A stretch of 64,000 nucleotides of DNA from Flavobacterium aeripolare (GCF_013294025.1 NZ_JABSNL010000004.1:217174-281173), one strand, 5' to 3'; shown: positions 19,201 through 27,561, counted from the stretch's first letter. Numbers and translations are program-made. The notes: generated by a model from the letters alone, not told the origin.

Positions 19201-19390
19201 AAAAATTGGTTTAACTGATTTGAGACTTTCAGTGTCAGGGCAAAATTTACTTTTCATCAATAATAAAGACTACAGAGGAATTAATATAGAAGCAAGAACT
19301 TCTCAAACAAGTCCTTTAATAGATGGTTATCAAAGAGGAGCTTTTCCAGTTCAAAAAACAATCTTGTTTAGCTTAGAAGTGGGTCTTTAA
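16217..19390 (+). CDS. SusC/RagA-family TonB-linked outer-membrane transporter
   Basis: This 1057-residue outer-membrane protein imports oligosaccharides with its SusD partner. It has a signal peptide (MKKTILMFLLVFSCIVHGQ), then a carboxypeptidase-regulatory-like domain (about 25-95; FSGTVVDNAGQPIPGVTV). The SusC plug starts with EDVVVIGYGTQKRSSVTGSV and contains INIRGISSVSAGSGPLLVVDG and AAIYGSRGANGVILVTTKSG. A large beta barrel follows, with a C-terminal strand ending in FSLEVGL. It stands directly upstream of a susD gene. The upstream palindromes suggest control by a GntR-type regulator. The substrate is probably a uronic-acid polymer, which is inference from the operator type and the nearby lyase. 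Confidence 0.95.
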   Translation: MKKTILMFLLVFSCIVHGQTAGIKFSGTVVDNAGQPIPGVTVTSDAKSTITDFNGGYTLMVAGTKSIVSFSYLGFTTKLVTVGKNTTMTVTLQEETNMLEDVVVIGYGTQKRSSVTGSVAKLKSDKFENAPVSRLDNALQGKIAGVRVQSVSSEAGADTQINIRGISSVSAGSGPLLVVDGQPMPDGFSALNSADVESVEVLKDAASAAIYGSRGANGVILVTTKSGKTGKTKYYFKNTSGVKQAYETYDVMTSKEYVERLYAEQKLRDADPLWTSDYGSSLPSADKWRAQYNIENDLLGGKATDYQDEALRTAYYQDMQFNVSGGGEKNKFYISTGYQSDEGLMLKSEFEKLNFRAKFDLKLTDKLKLNINLNPSNTKTSKPAVGYIDFTRFPSFLPVYHTAATADFINGQQPGRNVQVGAYAEDDDFANLIYSGLDPNGVAYTTAANAVPFTTSNTNPIRALLEQDDNTNQFRFQGSVALDYNIADGLDFRTAQNIYYRDSKRVQTGASNAARFGNPNYATYTNTNYFDFLTENTLNYKKSIGNHDFGALGGFTFQSTRTKSLVTAGTTFPTDFIKNLNFASVVLQPQQSDESVGLVSFLGRFNYSYKDKYLLMASYRTDGSSRFADGNKWGGFPAVSLGWVISKENFMSEVSAINRLALRASYGATGNNGIGEFQYQNYLNSANYLSGIGTGSVSNGLSNTSNLNNNPDITWERTFSSNFGLDLAMFKNRFNLSIDAYQSNTDKLLLEQSNLLISGSTAGIANVGSLRNRGIELELSTVNVKTKNFSWSTDFNISHVKNELTNLGDKTTIISPTIDGRNGLNNYAIVGEPLITYFGFKTDGVWNSKTDIADSGLTTSLTNGLKEGGLKILDINGDGNIDNDDRTNLGNPYPDYTWGITNKFTFKNLDLSFTLQGVQGGELINGDINYNEVKERNLNYMADRWVSPSNPGDGKTPYTTNGYNWVFTDNAIEDASYMSLREITLGYSLGKDIVKKIGLTDLRLSVSGQNLLFINNKDYRGINIEARTSQTSPLIDGYQRGAFPVQKTILFSLEVGL

Positions 19391-19399
19391 TATAACAGT

Positions 19400-19437
19400 T
19401 TTACAAAGCTTCTTCGAGTCATTAGAAGCTTTGTAAA
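19400..19437 (+). promoter_or_regulatory. Intercistronic stem-loop between susC and susD
   Basis: A perfect 14-base stem (TTTACAAAGCTTCT with AGAAGCTTTGTAAA) encloses a 10-base loop. It lies 10 bases after the susC stop codon and has no T tail. It may protect or process the mRNA or attenuate transcription, so that SusC and SusD levels differ. Confidence 0.6.
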
Positions 19438-19465
19438 CTTTACAAAATCATAAAAAATTGAAAGC

Positions 19466-21067
19466 ATGAAAAATAAAATATATAAAAATAAGTTACTTAT
19501 TATATTCTCATTTTTGACTTTAGCAAGTTGTAGTGATTACATCGAACTTGAAAATCAAAATCAAATCCCTCAAGATGGATTTTATAGAGATGAAGCCTCT
19601 TTAAATTTGGGATTAACCGGTGCTTACAGCACGCTGAGAAATCCTATTGCTTATGAGTGGATGTTATCAGAGATTCGTAGTGATAATACCTTTATGAACT
19701 TAGTGGGTACTACTCAAGCTCAGAACTTGCAAATTTACAGCAACGATATTTTTGAAGCTCCTTCTTACGATTCATTTATCGAGAACTACTGGGGAAGCAC
19801 ATATCAAAGTATTAGAAGCATCAATGGTTTAATGACTGGTATGAATGTTACCTATAATGCTGCTGCAGGTTCAATCGATTACGGTATGCTAGACTACACG
19901 ATTGCAGATGCTGCTAAAAAAAGAATTGCTGGAGAAGCGTCTTTCATGAGAGCATACCACTACTTTAATCTAGTTAGATTATACGGAGGCGTATTTTTAG
20001 TAGACAAAGTATTAACATCAGATGAGGCACTTAAAGTAAATAGAGCTAGTGAAGAGGATATTTACAAGTTTATTGTTGCCGACTTGAACAATGCTATAGC
20101 AAATTGTATTTCGTCTACTTATAGCGGAACAGCTGCTACTGATCGTGGAAAAGTTACTACTTGGGCTGCTAAATCGCTTTTGGCTAAAGTATATCTTACC
20201 CTAGGTCAAAAGTCGAGTGCTGTGCCACTTTTAACAGATGTTATTGCTAATAGTGGATACTCTCTTTTAACAGGAACAGCGGCTTATTCAGATGTTTTTG
20301 CAAGCACAAATGAAATGAATGCCGAAATGATTTTTGCTGTGCGTTTTAAAGCAGGTGGTTTAGGTTATGGTAGTTCTTTGTCTAACTTATTTGCAACAAA
20401 TACATCTAGTATTGCAAGTCAAACAAAACTAGCACAACCAGCTGGAACTAGAGGAAGTTATAATAATCCTACTGAAGAGTTTTACAATTCATTTGGAACA
20501 AATGATATTAGAAGAGATTACAACATCAAAGTATACAAACCAACTACATCTTCTTTACCTGCGACATGGACTTATTGGGCTGCAAAGCATAATATTTCAA
20601 CTACGGTTCAAAACGACTCTGAATTAGACTGGCCGGTATTGCGTTATAGTGATGTTTTATTAATGTACTGTGAAGCTGTAGGGGTGAATAACGCAACAAC
20701 ATTAGCTTATTTAAACCAAGTGCATATGAGAGCTGGATTAGCGGCTTTAACTGCTTCAAGTTTGAGTACGCAAGCAAATTATGAAAGTGCTGTTGCAAAT
20801 GAAAGAAGATGGGAATTTGCACTTGAAAACCAACGTTGGTTTGACTTACTACGTTTCAAGAAAACACTAACAACGGTTAACGCTAAAACCATAATGAGTA
20901 ATCACTTTGCTGCAATGCAACCTTTCTATTCTCAATATGATGGAGCTTACACAACCGCACAGTTGCAAGCTAAAGTTAATGATCCAAAATTTGATTTATT
21001 ACCTATTCCTAATGTAGAAATCGTAACAAATACTACAAACCCAATCACTCAGAATCCGGGTTACTAA
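19466..21067 (+). CDS. SusD/RagB-family nutrient-binding lipoprotein
   Basis: This 533-residue surface lipoprotein captures the glycan and acts as a lid on SusC. The lipobox is LASC, with the lipidated Cys near residue 22. Family features include IPQDGFYRDEASLNLGLTGAYSTLRN, SFMRAYHYFNLVRLYGGVFLVDKVL and the TPR-like helices. NERRWEFALENQRWFDLLRF and the tail FDLLPIPNVEI are also present. It starts 75 bases after susC and is followed by a strong terminator, so the operon is just these two genes. Confidence 0.95.
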   Translation: MKNKIYKNKLLIIFSFLTLASCSDYIELENQNQIPQDGFYRDEASLNLGLTGAYSTLRNPIAYEWMLSEIRSDNTFMNLVGTTQAQNLQIYSNDIFEAPSYDSFIENYWGSTYQSIRSINGLMTGMNVTYNAAAGSIDYGMLDYTIADAAKKRIAGEASFMRAYHYFNLVRLYGGVFLVDKVLTSDEALKVNRASEEDIYKFIVADLNNAIANCISSTYSGTAATDRGKVTTWAAKSLLAKVYLTLGQKSSAVPLLTDVIANSGYSLLTGTAAYSDVFASTNEMNAEMIFAVRFKAGGLGYGSSLSNLFATNTSSIASQTKLAQPAGTRGSYNNPTEEFYNSFGTNDIRRDYNIKVYKPTTSSLPATWTYWAAKHNISTTVQNDSELDWPVLRYSDVLLMYCEAVGVNNATTLAYLNQVHMRAGLAALTASSLSTQANYESAVANERRWEFALENQRWFDLLRFKKTLTTVNAKTIMSNHFAAMQPFYSQYDGAYTTAQLQAKVNDPKFDLLPIPNVEIVTNTTNPITQNPGY

Positions 21068-21089
21068 TTAAATTTACATTTAAAGCAAT

Positions 21090-21123
21090 AAAAAACTCTG
21101 TATGTTATCATACAGAGTTTTTC
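21090..21123 (+). terminator. Terminator of the susCD operon
   Basis: AAAAACTCTGTATG pairs with CATACAGAGTTTTT around a TTAT loop, followed by T residues, 22 bases after the susD stop. Confidence 0.9.
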
Positions 21124-21165
21124 TATTTGTATCTAAAACTTAAATTTTATAGTAAGCGTTAGGTA

Positions 21166-21489
21166 TTATTTAGTCGCTTCTGGTAGCAATTTGAAAGAGG
21201 TAGCGACAAAACGATCGTCGACTACTTTTCCAGTTACTAAGGCTTTTCTAACTGCTTCACAAAAACCATCTGAAGCATGTGCATCGCCGTGATCATCAAT
21301 AGATGTACCTGCCACGTAATACGCTTTGTCTCCAATCTTTACAGCTAGATCACATCCTTTACCTTTCAGTCCAAATTGGCATTGACCGCAAGAGGCTTCA
21401 ACAATCTGTGCTTTCTTCGTGTCTGCTTTTTTTTGTGCAGATAGCGTTACCGTTGCAAATAATAAGCTGCTTAAAAAGATGTTTCTCAT
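21166..21489 (-). CDS. Small secreted Cys-rich DUF6370-like protein
   Basis: These 107 residues begin with a Sec signal peptide (MRNIFLSSLLFATVTLSAQ). The mature protein has four cysteines, in ASCGQCQFGLKGKGC and DGFC, with a HGDAH stretch between. This pattern fits the DUF6370 family, often seen in flavobacteria. The Cys pattern suggests metal binding or disulphides; no function is known. It lies between susD and DUF983, but on the other strand, so it is probably not part of the polysaccharide operon. Confidence 0.75.
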   Translation of the reverse strand: MRNIFLSSLLFATVTLSAQKKADTKKAQIVEASCGQCQFGLKGKGCDLAVKIGDKAYYVAGTSIDDHGDAHASDGFCEAVRKALVTGKVVDDRFVATSFKLLPEATK

Positions 21490-21595
21490 TTTGTAAAGTA
21501 TTAGTAGCAGTAAAAATAAGTATTTATTGTTACATGCTAGGTCATTAATTTAGAATTATGACAGCTTTACCTCAAGATTGTATTCGATACTAATT

Positions 21596-21958
21596 TTACA
21601 TCGAATAATCTTTGAACATGTACAACCACAGTAAACGGGACATTCTAATATTGATAGAAGCTAAAGCGATAATTACAAACGCAATAATGGGGATAATTCT
21701 CAAGTCAAAAGCGGTCGTGAAAAATGACTGAGCAACTACATAAGTGGCTATTCCTTCAGCAACGGTTAATCCATAATTTACATACATCGCACCAAAAAAG
21801 TATCCTGGCTCTTTTTCAAACTGTGTTTTGCAATACGAACAGGTTTTATTCATCTTGGGAAAACCAATATTTAAGAAGATGTTCTTTTCATTAAAAACTT
21901 TCCCTTTTTGACAATGAGGACATTCATTATTCAAAATATGTGTGAGTGCATTTGCCAT
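21596..21958 (-). CDS. DUF983 family membrane protein
   Basis: These 120 residues contain two CxxC zinc-ribbon-like pairs near the N terminus (NECPHCQKGKVF and KTCSYCKTQFEKEPGYFFGAMYVNYG), as expected for DUF983. Two transmembrane helices follow (about 64-85 and 90-108). The function of the family is unknown. A -7-like element TACCTTTG lies on the minus strand at 21980-21973, just upstream of the start. AraC is divergent. Confidence 0.86.
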   Translation of the reverse strand: MANALTHILNNECPHCQKGKVFNEKNIFLNIGFPKMNKTCSYCKTQFEKEPGYFFGAMYVNYGLTVAEGIATYVVAQSFFTTAFDLRIIPIIAFVIIALASINIRMSRLLWLYMFKDYSM

Positions 21959-22046
21959 GGTTGTTTTTTTAACAAAGGTAATTTACTATTCTCTTGTAGC
22001 TATTTTATATCTTCGCTACTTATAGCACAAAAAAGACATTTATAAA

Positions 22047-22910
22047 ATGAAAAAATATCCTATTTATACCATTCAAAGCTTTAATTGCAATGCGGTAGCT
22101 AGTGATTTTTACATTAACACTTTCGAAAATCACCTCACTACACACAGTTTTGTTGAAGAGCCACACCGGCATGATTTTTACGTTTTAGTACTTTTCACCG
22201 GGGGTACAGGTACTCATGAGATTGATTTTGATCGATACCAAGTGCAAGCGGGGAGTGCATTTGTTTTACAACCCGGCCAAATGCATCATTGGAATTTGTC
22301 TCAAGATATCGCCGGTTATGTAATTTTTTACTCAAAGGAAATGTATAATCTTTATTTTGGACAAAAAAACATTGATAGCTTTCCATTTTATTTTTCTGTC
22401 CATGCAAAATCAGAAATTATAATGACGCCAGAAGAAATGGTAGCGATCCAGCCTTATTTTGATATGATGTTGCGGGAAAGTGTCGAAAAAAAGCAGTGGA
22501 GTCATGATAAAATAATGAATCTTTTAGATAGTATTCATATTGAATTTGCTCGAAAGTACAGCAACGATAGTACTAGTGAATTAGTGCCTTATTCAAATAA
22601 AATTAAGCTACTGTCTCAATTGATAGAAGTACATTTTATACAAGAAAAGGCAGCCTCTTTCTATGCCGATGCGTTAAATGTAAGTTTGAAACATCTTAAC
22701 CGAATTTGCAACGAAAGCTTGAAGAAGACTACGACTCAAGTAATTACAGAGCGCATTATTCTAGAGGCAAAACGAATGCTGATGAATAAGAATTTATCTA
22801 TTAGCGAAGTTGCCAGCAGATTAGGCTATGATGACTATTCTTATTTTGTTAGGTTGTTTAAAAAACACACATCGATGACAGCAGTAGAATTTAGAGTGTC
22901 AAAAACCTGA
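22047..22910 (+). CDS. AraC-family transcriptional regulator
   Basis: This 287-residue protein has an N-terminal cupin-like sensor domain (about 20-110; EEPHRHDFYVLVLFTGGTGTHEID and LQPGQMHHW). A linker follows, then a C-terminal double helix-turn-helix (about 185-285; SEVASRLGYDDYSYFVRLFKKHTSMTAVEFR). The cupin part probably binds a small ligand such as a sugar. It lies between the SusCD operon and the lyase gene and could regulate either. It does not explain the TTGGTTTACCAA sites, which look like GntR-type operators. Confidence 0.9.
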   Translation: MKKYPIYTIQSFNCNAVASDFYINTFENHLTTHSFVEEPHRHDFYVLVLFTGGTGTHEIDFDRYQVQAGSAFVLQPGQMHHWNLSQDIAGYVIFYSKEMYNLYFGQKNIDSFPFYFSVHAKSEIIMTPEEMVAIQPYFDMMLRESVEKKQWSHDKIMNLLDSIHIEFARKYSNDSTSELVPYSNKIKLLSQLIEVHFIQEKAASFYADALNVSLKHLNRICNESLKKTTTQVITERIILEAKRMLMNKNLSISEVASRLGYDDYSYFVRLFKKHTSMTAVEFRVSKT

Positions 22911-23004
22911 GTATGTTGCAATATAGCTCACGGCAGCTAATAGTTAGTAAATAGTATGGATAAAAAACCCGATACAGTTGTAGCATCTGGTTTTATATGT
23001 GGAG

Positions 23005-25260
23005 TTATTTAGACGTAATTACAAGTTTATTTCCTGGTTTTAAAATGGTATTTGTGCGTACTCTTTTACCATCTTGCATAACTGTCGCTTTACTAACAAC
23101 TATAGTTGATGCTGCTTTTTCAGACAAATTAAAGAGTGTAATTTGGGACCCATTGATGTCAATAGCAACGTCAGTAGGTTCATTAAACTGGATGTTATTA
23201 GCGGCAATAGTTAATGTCTTTACATTAAATAAAAAGGACTTACCTCCCTTTGATAAACTTTTAAGTTGATCTCCTGTGGCTTGAAAGGGTAAGATATTTT
23301 GTTTCCAACCTGCTATTTCTGGTGTTTTTGTTTCTTCATTTATTCGTTTGTCAAAATTTGAATAGGGGTGCAAAATAGTTATAAAACTAAATTCAGACAT
23401 GTTTTCTTTACTTACCACAGTCCATTCTTTTCCTCGTGTACCTGATTTCTCATTTTTATCTACTGTTGTTAGTTGGTATATATCCAACCCTGTTGCATCT
23501 GAAAAATTAGATCTAATAAGATTTGGTTTTAAATCTTCGGTGTAATGACCCTGCCAAACTTGCTTGTAAGTATGTTTTTCTTTCGAATAGAAATTATCTT
23601 TCACAATCCATAAATCATCTTTTAAATAAATTACTTGACGGCTGTATTTGACTCCTACATTCTCAAAACCGTCATGACTGCCCACAAATAAATCAAATTG
23701 CGGATTGCTTTCCCAACTGATAGTAGTTGGTAGTGGCAACTTTTTAAATTTTCCAAACCCACTACCACCTTCATTAGACGTCCATTCTTTTCCTTGTAAT
23801 TCATTGTCAACTAAAGCTACATTTTTAACCATTGAGTTTTTGAAAAAATCAAAGTCGGTTAATGAATAACGCACTTGATAATTAGGTAAAATAACTTGGC
23901 CATTTGCTACAGCTTGAATTCCTAGAATATCGCCATGTTGATGATCAGGCTTCAAATCGTCTACACCATTGCTAATAATCATCATTTTGTCATTTTTATT
24001 CCATCCTTCACGCATGATGTAATAAGCTGTTTCGGGTAATGTGACAGACTCGAAAGCTGGCTTTTTTTTCTCGATTTGTTTTAAAGACTCTAGTTGTTGC
24101 TTGTTTAAAAACCAATACATATTTGAGTCAATCAAGTCTTGAGCAAAGTAACCTACGGTAGGATCTTCATATAATACGTAGCCCAAGCTCATTGTTCCTG
24201 AAATGGTATTCTTTTCGGCCCAAGGTTCGTTTGTGTCGTCTTGTAAAACAGGAGCTGATTTATCTGGATATGAAATTTTTGCTAAACTTGTGAAAAGAGA
24301 TTTTAGTTTATCTTCAACAGATTTATCGATCGTAATGTTGCTGATTTTTGCAAGTTGATATACAAAATAATAGGTTTCGATATCACTCATGTGATAATGT
24401 ACTGAGCGTTCAAACTGAAATCCATCAGGGTTAATTTCCTTAGATAGATGTTCGTTTAATCTAGTCATCGCTCTCTCGTACCATTTATCTGTTCCTTCAA
24501 AATCTCGCAACAAAATGGCTAACATCGCCAGTGCCGACATTCCTCTTGTTTGATGATTTCCATCTGTAAATGTGGCGTTAGTCTCATACAAATTTTCAGC
24601 ATGTTGTAATAGCGTAGCAATAGTATTCAGTTGGTCTTTGTCAGTATATGCTTTTTCTCCTAGAAATAGGTTGTGTATTTCTAACCAATTTAAGATACGG
24701 TAGCCAGATCGAAATGCCTCATAGACACCGTTCCCATTCTTAATTGTTTCATACGCATTGTTGTCTAGTGCCGCATTTAAAGACTGCATTTGATCTGTAA
24801 AGTATCTAATGTATTTAGGATCCTTGTTATTGTAGAAATAAGTAAAAGCGATATCCACCATTTTGTGCTGTCTCGCAAGATGGCGTAAAGCATAAGCATC
24901 TACTTTTCCTCCATTTTGATAGTTAAACGGTAACAACCAAGCACTTGAGGACTTAAACTTTGTCATGTGGTCATTTGCTCGCTCTAGATGATTTGCTTCT
25001 GCCTCAGGAAATGAGTTTGCATACAGTTCAAATCGTTCGGGAACGGTATGCCAGTCGTAATAAAAACGTTCTGCAAATGCTTTTCTATAATAAGCTGCAA
25101 GAGCAGCTTCACTATTGGGTATTTGATTCTTGATTTCAGCTTTTAGATGACTGTAAAGGTCAGTGGTTTTTATAACTGAATTACTTGGTAAATCTTGTGC
25201 AAAAAGGGATAGAGAGGCCATCAATAGACCGGAGATAACCATGGATTTCAATTGCGCCAT
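23005..25260 (-). CDS. Secreted heparinase II/III-family polysaccharide lyase
   Basis: This 751-residue protein probably cleaves a uronic-acid-containing polysaccharide by beta-elimination. The signal peptide is MAQLKSMVISGLLMASLSLFAQ. The N-terminal half (about 40-380) is an alpha toroid with DGNHQTRGMSALAMLAIL (candidate catalytic Asn-His) and DGFQFERSVHYHMSD (candidate catalytic Tyr). The second half is the beta-sheet heparinase II/III domain, with MREGW and LKPDHQHGDILGIQA (candidate His). Families PL12, PL15, PL17 and PL39 share this fold, so the substrate (alginate, heparin-like or other) is open. ATG at 25260 was chosen: the longer reading from a TTG at 25308 would cover the operator and put residues before the signal peptide. 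Confidence 0.87.
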   Translation of the reverse strand: MAQLKSMVISGLLMASLSLFAQDLPSNSVIKTTDLYSHLKAEIKNQIPNSEAALAAYYRKAFAERFYYDWHTVPERFELYANSFPEAEANHLERANDHMTKFKSSSAWLLPFNYQNGGKVDAYALRHLARQHKMVDIAFTYFYNNKDPKYIRYFTDQMQSLNAALDNNAYETIKNGNGVYEAFRSGYRILNWLEIHNLFLGEKAYTDKDQLNTIATLLQHAENLYETNATFTDGNHQTRGMSALAMLAILLRDFEGTDKWYERAMTRLNEHLSKEINPDGFQFERSVHYHMSDIETYYFVYQLAKISNITIDKSVEDKLKSLFTSLAKISYPDKSAPVLQDDTNEPWAEKNTISGTMSLGYVLYEDPTVGYFAQDLIDSNMYWFLNKQQLESLKQIEKKKPAFESVTLPETAYYIMREGWNKNDKMMIISNGVDDLKPDHQHGDILGIQAVANGQVILPNYQVRYSLTDFDFFKNSMVKNVALVDNELQGKEWTSNEGGSGFGKFKKLPLPTTISWESNPQFDLFVGSHDGFENVGVKYSRQVIYLKDDLWIVKDNFYSKEKHTYKQVWQGHYTEDLKPNLIRSNFSDATGLDIYQLTTVDKNEKSGTRGKEWTVVSKENMSEFSFITILHPYSNFDKRINEETKTPEIAGWKQNILPFQATGDQLKSLSKGGKSFLFNVKTLTIAANNIQFNEPTDVAIDINGSQITLFNLSEKAASTIVVSKATVMQDGKRVRTNTILKPGNKLVITSK

Positions 25261-25295
25261 TTGGATATTATTTTTCTCTAAAAATAGGCAAAATA

Positions 25296-25311
25296 ATTGG
25301 TTTACCAAATT
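25296..25311. promoter_or_regulatory. Palindromic operator upstream of the lyase gene
   Basis: The core TTGGTTTACCAA (25297-25308) is identical to the core of the distal SusCD site and lies 36 bases ahead of the lyase start codon. It ties the two transcription units to one regulator. Confidence 0.65.
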
Positions 25312-25556
25312 GGGTTTGCAATTTGCTCTTTCGAAAAAGAGTACGGTTTAACAGTAGCTGTAGTAGTGAAACTTAAATGCAGTCAACTATTTTGAGAACC
25401 TATTTAATTAATTTCCTGGATGGGTTTTAACCGGAATCAATTCTTAAGTTATAAAATAAAAAGCCATAAAAATTTCGATTTTCTTTTTACAATTCATTTG
25501 TAAGTTAGAGTAGCGTCCCCATTCCACTATTACTAATATCAGTTACAAATTTCCAT
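25312..25556. other. Intergenic gap upstream of the lyase
   Basis: These AT-rich bases lie between the lyase operator and the ferritin-like gene's terminator. No gene, tRNA or clear promoter was seen. The lyase promoter should lie in its left part. Confidence 0.45.
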
Positions 25557-25596
25557 AAAAAAAACTACCAAGGTCAGTATCACTTGGTAGTTTTTA
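25557..25596 (-). terminator. Terminator of the ferritin-like gene
   Basis: On the minus strand, AAAAACTACCAAG and CTTGGTAGTTTTT enclose a short loop, followed by a T run, about 20 bases after the stop codon. Confidence 0.88.
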
Positions 25597-25615
25597 AAAT
25601 TTTAATGTTGGCATT

Positions 25616-26074
25616 TTAGTTTACTGTTTTTGCTTTAAGTTTCATCAAGATAGCTTTAATACTATTCAATTGTTTTGAAACGATTGCAATTTGGTTCGGC
25701 TCCATTTCGACTACTTTTAAAGCGTCTTCATATTGTTCAACAGCTGATTCTTCACCAGTAATACATGCGTTAATAATTGACTCAGTATCTCCACTTGTAA
25801 AAGTTGATTTAATGTCAATCCATGCACGGTGAATTGCTCCTAATGCTCCTCCGCCTGATGTGTCTGTCGATTTTCCTAATTTATTGATTTCGTCTTGTAG
25901 CTCTACAATGAATAGCGAGCGCTCACGAGCAAATTCTACAAATTCTGATTTGATCATGCTATTTTCTGCATGTTCAGCTGCATTTTTATATCCTAATTTT
26001 CCGTCCTCTAGTATTGCAATTAATCCGTCTAATGTGCTTACTACTTTTTCTCTTTTGTCATCTGAATTTGTCAT
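25616..26074 (-). CDS. PA2169-family (DUF2383) ferritin-like four-helix protein
   Basis: These 152 residues are predicted to form a four-helix bundle. STLDGLIAILEDGKLGYKNAAEHAE in the first helix and ITGEESAVEQYEDALKVVEMEP in a later helix carry spaced Glu and His residues, like the di-iron sites of ferritins. This pattern matches the DUF2383/PA2169 family, associated with stress and biofilm conditions. Actual iron binding is inference. It is monocistronic with its own terminator. Confidence 0.85.
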   Translation of the reverse strand: MTNSDDKREKVVSTLDGLIAILEDGKLGYKNAAEHAENSMIKSEFVEFARERSLFIVELQDEINKLGKSTDTSGGGALGAIHRAWIDIKSTFTSGDTESIINACITGEESAVEQYEDALKVVEMEPNQIAIVSKQLNSIKAILMKLKAKTVN

Positions 26075-26190
26075 AACGTTTGTTTTTTAATTATTTGTTT
26101 GATACAAAGATGGGGCAATAGAAAGAGTTTTATCTTACAAAATTTCAGTGGATTATTACAAGATTACGCAGCAGCTGTTTTTTATTCGAA

Positions 26191-26227
26191 AAAAAAATGC
26201 CTCAAGAATATGATTGTGAGGCATTTT
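26191..26227 (-). terminator. Terminator of the aminotransferase gene
   Basis: AAAATGCCTCA pairs with TGAGGCATTTT, with the T run on the minus strand, 37 bases past the stop codon. Confidence 0.87.
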
Positions 26228-26263
26228 GTAGGACTATTTAAGTCTAATTGACAAAAGCGATTA

Positions 26264-27451
26264 TTACAGTGCTAAAGCGTCTTTAATTCTTTTTAAAGCT
26301 TCTTTTAATATGTCATCACTTGTTGCGTATGAAAAACGAATACAATCAGGGTTACCAAAAGCGTCACCTGTAACTGTTGCTACATTCGCTTCTGCTAGAA
26401 GGTACATTGATAAATCCATGGCGTTTTTGATTTCTGTTCCTTTCAATGTTTTTCCAAAGAAAGAGGATACATCAGGGAATACATAAAAGGCTCCTTCTGG
26501 AACGTTTATTTTCACTCCTGGAATTTCTTTTAATAAACCTACTACTAAATCTCTACGAGAATGGAAAGCATCAACCATGTGCTTTAATACAGATGGATCA
26601 GCATCTACTGCTGTGATTGTAGCGCGCTGTGCTGGAGAGTTTGCCCCTGAAGTCACTTGCCCTTGAATTTTTGTACATGCTTTTGCAATAAATTCAGGTG
26701 CTCCTATGTAACCAATACGGTATCCTGTCATTGCAAATGCTTTTGCAACTCCGTTAACTGTTATTGTTTTATCAAACATACCAGGTATAGATCCGATGCT
26801 GCAAAAAGTCCCAGAGAAATTGATGTGCTCATAGATTTCATCAGCAACAACATATACGTTAGGATGTTTTTCTAATACCGCTGCAAGTGCCGTTAATTCC
26901 TCACGACTGTAAACAGATCCTGAAGGATTACAAGGTGTAGAGAACCACATCATTTTTGTTTTTGGTGTGATTGCAGCTTCTAGTTGTGCAGGCGTGATTT
27001 TAAAATCAGTATCTATTGATGTGGGTACTTCTACCGGTACACCTCCAGATAATTTTACAATTTCAAAATAAGAAACCCAGTATGGTGCTGGCAAAATTAC
27101 TTCATCACCATCGTTCAGCATTACTTGAGCGATGTTATATAATGATTGTTTTGCTCCGGTTGACACAACGATATTTGCCGGTTTGTACTCTAAATTATTA
27201 TCTCTCTTGAATTTTCTACAAATAGCATCTTTCAGTTCTCCATATCCATCCACAGGAGAGTACGTACTGTAATTATCGTCAATAGCTTGTTTTGCTGCTT
27301 CTTTAATGAAGTCAGGGGTGTTGAAATCTGGTTCTCCTAAACTTAAGCTGATTATATCTTTCCCTTGTGCTTTTAATTCTCTTGCCAAGGCTGCCATTGC
27401 TAATGTTTGTGAAGTCGCTAAGTTGTTGATTCTGTCTGAAAGTGGGTTCAT
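26264..27451 (-). CDS. Class I/II pyridoxal-phosphate aminotransferase, aspartate type
   Basis: This 395-residue cytoplasmic enzyme probably exchanges amino groups between aspartate and 2-oxoglutarate. SLSLGEPDFNTPDFIKEAA, YSPVDGYGELKDAI, VVSTGAKQSLYNIAQ, WFSTPCNPSGSVYS, VVADEIYEHINF and NGVAKAFAMTGYRIGY are the class I-gamma motifs. In the last motif, Lys after VA forms the Schiff base, and Arg binds the substrate carboxylate near the C terminus (CIRFSYA). It is monocistronic. Related substrates such as aromatic amino acids cannot be excluded. Confidence 0.92.
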   Translation of the reverse strand: MNPLSDRINNLATSQTLAMAALARELKAQGKDIISLSLGEPDFNTPDFIKEAAKQAIDDNYSTYSPVDGYGELKDAICRKFKRDNNLEYKPANIVVSTGAKQSLYNIAQVMLNDGDEVILPAPYWVSYFEIVKLSGGVPVEVPTSIDTDFKITPAQLEAAITPKTKMMWFSTPCNPSGSVYSREELTALAAVLEKHPNVYVVADEIYEHINFSGTFCSIGSIPGMFDKTITVNGVAKAFAMTGYRIGYIGAPEFIAKACTKIQGQVTSGANSPAQRATITAVDADPSVLKHMVDAFHSRRDLVVGLLKEIPGVKINVPEGAFYVFPDVSSFFGKTLKGTEIKNAMDLSMYLLAEANVATVTGDAFGNPDCIRFSYATSDDILKEALKRIKDALAL

Positions 27452-27561
27452 TATTAGTTGAATTGATGCCTTAAATAATAGTTTTTAGGGCAGTAGTTAT
27501 AGATTAGTTTTTAGTTTTATCTTTAAAATGGAACTCGTGTAAAAGTACAGCAGATCTGTAA

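Noticed and set aside
22047..22910. AraC protein as the binder of the TTGGTTTACCAA sites
   Set aside because: AraC-family operators are usually asymmetric direct repeats; the symmetric palindrome fits GntR-type regulators better. Not excluded by data.
25261..25308. TTG start that extends the lyase by 16 residues
   Set aside because: It would cover the palindromic operator and put residues ahead of the clear signal peptide starting at 25260.
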